64,000 bases of DNA from assembly GCA_008330645.1 (NCBI GenBank), contig VLTN01000055.1:175327-239326 (forward strand). Reading direction: 5' to 3'. Each line of letters starts with the position of its first letter. The stretch's first letter is position 1. Both the position numbers and the translations under genes were made by a program. This DNA comes from Cafeteria roenbergensis. Lineage: Eukaryota; Sar; Bigyra; Bicosoecida; Cafeteriaceae. The notes beneath the pieces were generated by a model. It had not been told where the DNA came from. It searched no databases and worked only from the letters and a program-made list of their open reading frames with translations. This document shows positions 59,801 through 64,000 of the stretch, in pieces.

Positions 59801-60248
59801 GCAGAAGATGAACGACAGCTTCCGAGACGATGGCTCTTGTGAGCCAAAGACTTCGCTCCTCCAGAGCGTGCTGACCAGCCAGACGGAAGGCTTGGCTTGC
59901 ATCGTGGTCTGGAACTGCCTGGTCACTTGCAAGAAAACTGGTCTCGCGCACGACTCTTCGAACTGGCTCAAGGCGCTCCAAGCTGCGTCAGAAGACGTGT
60001 GGCAGCCTCCAACGGTCGATGCGCTCAGCGGTGCAGCGCATGCCGTTCGTGCAACCGGTCTCAATGCTGACCGAAGCAAGAAGTTGCTTGGCGGTCTTCA
60101 CCCGTTCAAGTCCGAAGCGAACGGCGTTCCTGTCTACGTTGTCCCGGTTGTCGCCGACCATGAGGTGATGCTGGACATGTGGCCAGCGCGCGTGAAGCAG
60201 TTCGCGTCAGCAACGGGCATCAGGAACTACAGCAAGCCCAGGCCGTAA
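56856..60248 (+). CDS. P-loop ATPase with nuclease-like C-terminus (RHS/Crinkler-type architecture), copy 2
   Basis: 1130 aa from the first Met. The second Met (56943) begins an Arg/Ala-rich, acid-free stretch (MLARGSRGAARAWRAVLPPS) leading to VRPLSSAAS, like a mitochondrial presequence and cleavage site, so it may be the true start. A helical region with a Lys/Glu coiled coil (about 260-320, four REAEEQ units) precedes an ATPase: Walker A GPRGSGKTT (about 404), Walker B VFLIVDEFQEFF (about 515). A winged-helix-like segment follows (about 800-835, LVDQGVLRHSEDDKFSL). The C-terminus has PDLFGADAVAV then IIRVQVKVS (about 930-960), a D...(Q)xK pattern of PD-(D/E)XK nucleases. This order resembles the RHS and Crinkler effector families. 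Domain calls are by eye. It looks whole. Confidence 0.75.
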   Translation: MLRPRTPGGRPRRRKAHRGQPSPLFAELAMLARGSRGAARAWRAVLPPSARTAAAVRQPWAQPVAVLSGAGEPLCRTLWSAGPSVLRDSTGGARPVLVRPLSSAASETDSHPFATKAERWAANHLTQEEAGTDAIDLALGVLSLSSVSPEVARDRVELVQAFFTFITRLRAAKGLRSANNEDIVELLGRLGTASMELAHCTDIDAVLQHAGVTLAMPGGEAQLAKWHRLGHLQSVAGGFAEVMAKPSTMRTVKDHAKELLLEAKREAEEQAAKEKREAEEQAAKEKREAEEQAAKEKREAEEQAEKAKREAEKKHKRDSFVTAMSALVKYSTNHVQSVDLADYDELEASKLAWKSLRTAQSDRRLSLFLGTQQRTELVSAVFESVFDLAFREQRMTTTNVKFLSGPRGSGKTTLVWKAAKAAVDAIPSSRVADVVVIKLDGLALNFLFSDADNKEGFMPHPVACIQFAMWQAGLLRGTELESRMESNPWDLNSWKRGFDPVTESASSTAGRQVRVFLIVDEFQEFFRYSELGDLFRTQLTGLMTDYPDFETFVMGSPSVGRQVLLNPKAMQDDPRIKDFPGLKGQVASVNITKISQPARLNRFSGDEAVRFVLSCLPEQKESTLSDIPGIVNELLGELQAEPPAIAEQLDQLRQRPAWKRLTSVFDELRPTARRLVESFVHTERSDATWDPIATMEQAEAEAFWQAVAQPVTKLLVTGLATIPVGAAPRSVSWALGASMLPLLNAEFKELFQQRGVVDDARVAADALVDQGVLRHSEDDKFSLSSSLMRLLSLRVLDQMGSCGLHPRQILAMLDATGMSGEAMELLAAEGICETGPGTFLRQCMDSQPHLPTRKAADDASSSISGWLNELKSATVTAKGQDAPPASETSADSAVGPSEPAKSIAVQLLPPLDLNASDGGPALPMDTFFKEKPDLFGADAVAVAERGEKDGPKTRHIIRVQVKVSSDMEKLETLSTGDVARILQKMNDSFRDDGSCEPKTSLLQSVLTSQTEGLACIVVWNCLVTCKKTGLAHDSSNWLKALQAASEDVWQPPTVDALSGAAHAVRATGLNADRSKKLLGGLHPFKSEANGVPVYVVPVVADHEVMLDMWPARVKQFASATGIRNYSKPRP
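57648..57797 (+). repeat. 33-bp in-frame tandem repeat (REAEEQAAKEK), four units
   Basis: The copy at 17.9 kb has one unit, which accounts for a 99-bp length difference between the duplicates. Confidence 0.9.
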
Positions 60249-60375
60249 AGCTCTGACAAGTACACTGGTCAGAAACGAAGGAAGGAAGGTGCCTGCCACC
60301 CTTCCCCAAGCTTGCATGCCGTGAATGAGTGACACCACGAAGTTGAATGAACATCATTGGAAATGCATAAAACTC
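60249..60375. other. 3' flank of ATPase copy 2 with a LINE 3'-end remnant
   Basis: Same as 20388-20514. Confidence 0.5.
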
Positions 60376-60903
60376 GTTCGGTAACCGGTTGGGTTCATAT
60401 TTGTCCGCAGACGTAGATTTTACCCCGACAAAACAGATGAGCCATCTGGCATCGTCACGACACTCTCTTGGGCTACGCGGCTCCCCCACAGCGTGCTGGG
60501 GGTGCCCTCGGCGTGACTCAGAGGGTCCCGAGCTCTGGTCTACCCGCCTGCGTCGGCGGCCAAGACAAGCAGCTCGCCGGCAAGGCGCGCGCAGCGTGCG
60601 CTTCGCTTTGCCCGCCGTGCCGTGCGAACGCTCGCACAGCACTCCAGGGCCCGTTGCGGTCGGCTTTGAGGTTGTGTGAGAGCAAAGCCGCATTCGTGAC
60701 CCGCCCGCCCATCCCGCGGCAGGCTGGGAGGTGGCTTGCGAGGTTTCAGTGCCCCTGTGGGTGCAGACTCCGAGCAAGGCACTGCCACTCCTAGCCTGCT
60801 GGCGCCGGACACCTAACAGGTGCCCATTTGGCCACTGCTGGATGCGTGATCACCATTCCCTACGATCACACGCACCAGGGCGAATCGGAGGCGTTGCCGG
60901 ACA
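60376..60903 (+). mobile_element. YR-retrotransposon end-to-end derivative, 528 bp (duplicate)
   Basis: Twin of 20515-21042, effectively identical, carried along by the segmental duplication. Confidence 0.88.
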
Positions 60904-60937
60904 GCATCATAGGAGAACATGGCTTTAGATTAGGTTG

Positions 60938-62051
60938 AATGAACATCGTTGGGGGGGGTCGAAAACTCGCGTCACCATACCACTCACTCGATTCACAAAC
61001 TCATCGAACACCAATCCAGCAACTCCATCACCGATGAATCACAAACCGCGCCAAACCCACAATCCCAAGTCCCAAGTCTCAGATCCCTGCCATCACGCTG
61101 CCACGAGTCGCCACTCAGCCGCCCCTGCTCACCGCATACGCTCCACCTGCTGTCGCAGGTACTGCGTCTGCCCGATCAGCTGGGTCGCCAGTCCCTTGGC
61201 GATGACCTCGTTCAGCCTCGACAGCCAGCGGAAGGCCCAGCGCGCACGCTCCCTCGGCCGGTCGCCGAAGGCCGTGTCCGCCACCTTCTTGAGAAGGCGA
61301 AGGCCGCCGGTCCCATGCGTCCCGTGGTCGTGATGACGAAGGGCACAATGGAGCTCATGTTGTCCTTTGTAGCTGAGCTCTTCTTGTACTCCCTCATCTT
61401 GTCATTCTCACGGCGCTCGAGAAAGGCGTCCATACGAAGGTGAATGAACATCGTTGGGGGGGGTCAAAAACTCGCAAAACCATGCCACACACTCGATTCA
61501 CAGACTCACCATCACCAATCTAGCAACACCATAGGTTGAATGAACATCGTTGGGGGGGATCGAAAACTCGCGTAACCATGCCACACACTCGAGTCACAGA
61601 CTCACCAATCACCAATCCAGCAACTCCATCACCGATGAATCACAAACCGCGCCAAACCCGCAATCCCAAGTCCCAAGTCTCAGATCCCTGCCCATCACAC
61701 TGCTGCTCGAGTCGCCACTCAGCTGCCCTGCTCACCGCATGCGCTCCACCTGCTGTCGCAGGTACTGCGTCTGCCCGATCAGCTGGGGTCGCCAGTCCTT
61801 GGCGATGACCTCGTTCAGCCTCGACAGCCAGCGGAAGGCCCAGCGCGAACGCTCCCTCGGCCGCCTCGTCGCCGAAAGGCCGTGTCCGCCACCTTCTTGA
61901 GGAAGGCGAAGGCCGCCGGTCCCATGCGGCCCGTGGTCGTGATGACGAAGGGCACAATGGAGCTCAAGTTGTCCTTTGTAGCTGAGCTCTTCTTGTACTC
62001 CCCCATCTTGTCATTCTCACGGCGCTCGAGAAAGGCGTCCATACGAAGGTT
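60938..62051 (-). mobile_element. LINE 3'-end array in the second duplication unit
   Basis: Copies start near 60938, 61444 and 61540. The 61.7-62.0 kb copy has several small insertions and deletions relative to the others. Confidence 0.85.
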
Positions 62052-64000
62052 AATGAACATCGTTGGGGGGGGTCAAAAACTCGCGTCACCATACCACACA
62101 CTCGATTCACAGACTCACCAATCACCAATCCAGCAACTCCATCACCGATGAATCACAAACCGCGCCAAACCCACAATCCCAAGTCCCAAGTCTCAGATCC
62201 CTGCCATCACGCTGCCACGAGTCGCCACTCAGCCGCCCCTGCTCACCGCAAACGCTCCACCTGCTGTCGCAGGTACTGCGTCTGCCGATCAGCTGGGTCG
62301 CCAGTCCCTTGGCGATGACCTCGTTCAGCCTCGACAGCCAGCGAAGGCCCAGCGCGAACGCTCCCTCGGCCGGTCGCCGAAGGCCGTGTCCGCCACCTTC
62401 TTGAGGAAGGCGAAGGCCGCCGGTCCCATGCGTCCCGTGGTCGTGATGACGAAGGGCACAATGGAGCTCAAGTTGTCCTTTGTAGCTGAGCTCTTCTTGT
62501 ACTCCCTCATCTTGTCATTCTCACGGCGCTCGAGAAAGGCGTCCATGTTCTGCAGGCCCTGCGTCACGTAGGACTTGCTCACCGCCGAGGTGATCTGCAC
62601 GTCGACGAGACAGGTGGTCTCGAAGTCGACGTGCACCCGCAGGTCCGGTCGCTTGCGCGCGGCCTCGCTGGACCCCGGCTGGGACCCGAAGCGCGTCTGC
62701 CCGTCCTGCCAGCTGGAGGGCTCCACCACCGACTGTAGTCCCGCCGAGCGCACCGCCGCGTGCAGGACGTCGCGGACGTCGTTGTGCGCCCGGATGGTGG
62801 AGCCCTTGCCGCAGCGGCAACGCGCCAGGTGGTGTGCCACGCCGGAGACCCGCCGATGTGGACGGTGCCTCTCGCGGTGGTGTCCCGCTGCACGCACGCG
62901 CAGTTGATCGACACGCCGTCCGGCACCACGTGGTGGCCTCGGAGGCTCCGATGCGGTAGCGGGTGACCACCGCGAACTCCTCGTCCGTGAGCCCGCGGGG
63001 TCCCATCATCGTGTTGCGGAGCCAGTAGTGCGTTCCCGGCACGCACGCCTCTCGGAACGCGACCAGGTCGCTCATGACGCGCAGCATGGCCGGGTCGTCG
63101 ATGTTGGCGATGCGCTTCTCCGGCGTGCCCTTGGCCATCGCCTCGGCCCTGCAGCGCGCTGTGCAGGCCCTGCGCGCCTTGGCCAGACGGCGCAGGAAGA
63201 CACACTCGTGCTTGATGCGCAGCATGTCGTCGTGGTGCAGCACCATCTTGCGCTGCCAGGGCGCCTGGACTTGCCCGTTCGCGAGCTTCACCACCCCGTC
63301 GCCGTACAGGCACTTGCGGAGCTTGGCCTTCAGCTCGCCCGGCAGCTTACCCAGGGTGTCGGGCAAGAAGCCCTCGAACCCTGTCGCTGCGGCCAGGCAG
63401 CGGGCTCCCTTGCAGGCCCTGATGAACTCCTCCACCAGGTTTGCCGCTGCCTCCATGTCATCCGACGACTCGTCGCCAGATCTGAGCTCCATCATCGCCC
63501 CAGCGCCAGCTCCTCGATCTCGGCGCGCAGCTCTTCCAGGCCCTCGACAGCCCCCGCGATGTCCGACCTCCACACGTGCGCCAGCTGGTAGCGCTTCTTC
63601 ACCCTGGCGGCATGAAGGTCGGCCTCCTTGCCCACGACGCAGTCCTTGTCCGGCCTGAAGTACCGTGCCTCGGTGCAGGCGTCCTTGTACTCCTTGCTGT
63701 CCCGCTCGTAGTCCGGTAGGCTCCCTTGGCGACCTCCTCGCATCGCAGCAGGATGTCGCCACACTCCTTGGTCGCATCGCTGCGGTCTGAGCGCTTCAGC
63801 GCGCGCTTCACGAGTTTCTTGAGCGAGATGCCCTTCCAGTTGGGGTCGTGCCGTCCGCGTCCGCGTCGGGTCCGTCCCTGGCCAACCCGATCGCCGGCGT
63901 TCGCCTGACCGAGTAGACCTGTGCCGCATCCGCTCTCGGCTGTGCGGCATCAGATGTCTCTTGGCCGGTTGGAGCGCCAGCCGCACTAGCTGCCGCTGCG
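62052..64000 (-). mobile_element. LINE copy without the virophage insertion (runs off the right edge)
   Basis: It contains the 3' UTR, endonuclease domain and the beginning of the linker toward the reverse transcriptase. The empty virophage target site is intact at 63165-63169 (AGGCC, once). The ORF is broken by several single-base indels, for example in the stretches 62275-62350, 62840-62860, 62925-62945 and 63490-63860, so no long frame survives. Some may be sequence errors near a contig end. Confidence 0.88.

Overview
This window is a GC-rich eukaryotic (protist) chromosome segment, full of mobile elements, with one strikingly AT-rich block at about 22.8-42.6 kb. The block is a mavirus-type virophage integrant (Polinton/virophage lineage, 'EMALE'-like). 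It carries 623/624 bp terminal inverted repeats, a retroviral-type integrase with a chromodomain, a protein-primed family B DNA polymerase, an SF3 helicase, a genome-packaging ATPase, an adenain-like protease, a penton, a major capsid protein and a fibre. A GC-rich host carrying an AT-rich mavirus-like insert points to a Cafeteria-like heterotrophic stramenopile; that is inference from gene content, not proof.

Layout. 1-1037 (minus): the C-terminal part of a CELF/Bruno-type RNA-binding protein running off the left edge. 2.0-3.2 kb: a doubtful acidic repeat protein. 4.8-8.8 kb: a 1336-aa protein ending in eleven near-identical TPR units. 9.8-14.7 kb: a spliced ankyrin gene in which each 33-residue repeat is exactly one 99-bp exon followed by an intron of about 219 bp, so whole exon-intron units are repeated in tandem every 318 bp. 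17.1-20.4 kb and 56.9-60.2 kb: two copies of a P-loop ATPase protein with a nuclease-like C-terminus and a mitochondrial-presequence-like N-terminus; the first is broken, the second looks whole. These copies lie in a tandem segmental duplication whose unit is about 13.6 kb once later insertions are subtracted.

Mobile DNA. A LINE with a C-terminal restriction-like endonuclease has one long copy and many 5'-truncated copies, all on the minus strand. Its 3' ends form head-to-tail arrays with a period of about 600 bp, and its 3' ends abut the stop codons of the TPR and ankyrin genes. The virophage element sits inside one LINE copy (flanking duplication AGG or AGGCC), dividing it into 21680-22800 and 42653-46930. 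A 6330-bp tyrosine-recombinase (DIRS-order) retrotransposon, 49298-55627, sits inside another LINE copy without target duplication. Three roughly 0.5-kb derivatives join that element's two ends.

How the parts relate. In the virophage element the replication genes (helicase, polymerase) share a long bipartite upstream sequence, and the helicase's copy lies within the terminal repeat. Most other genes share a TCTA + TATATA promoter just before the ATG, of the type known from mavirus and the late genes of its giant-virus host. Six core genes look whole, while four others look broken. The near-identical terminal repeats suggest recent integration. Same-orientation LINE copies offer a plausible substrate for the segmental duplication.
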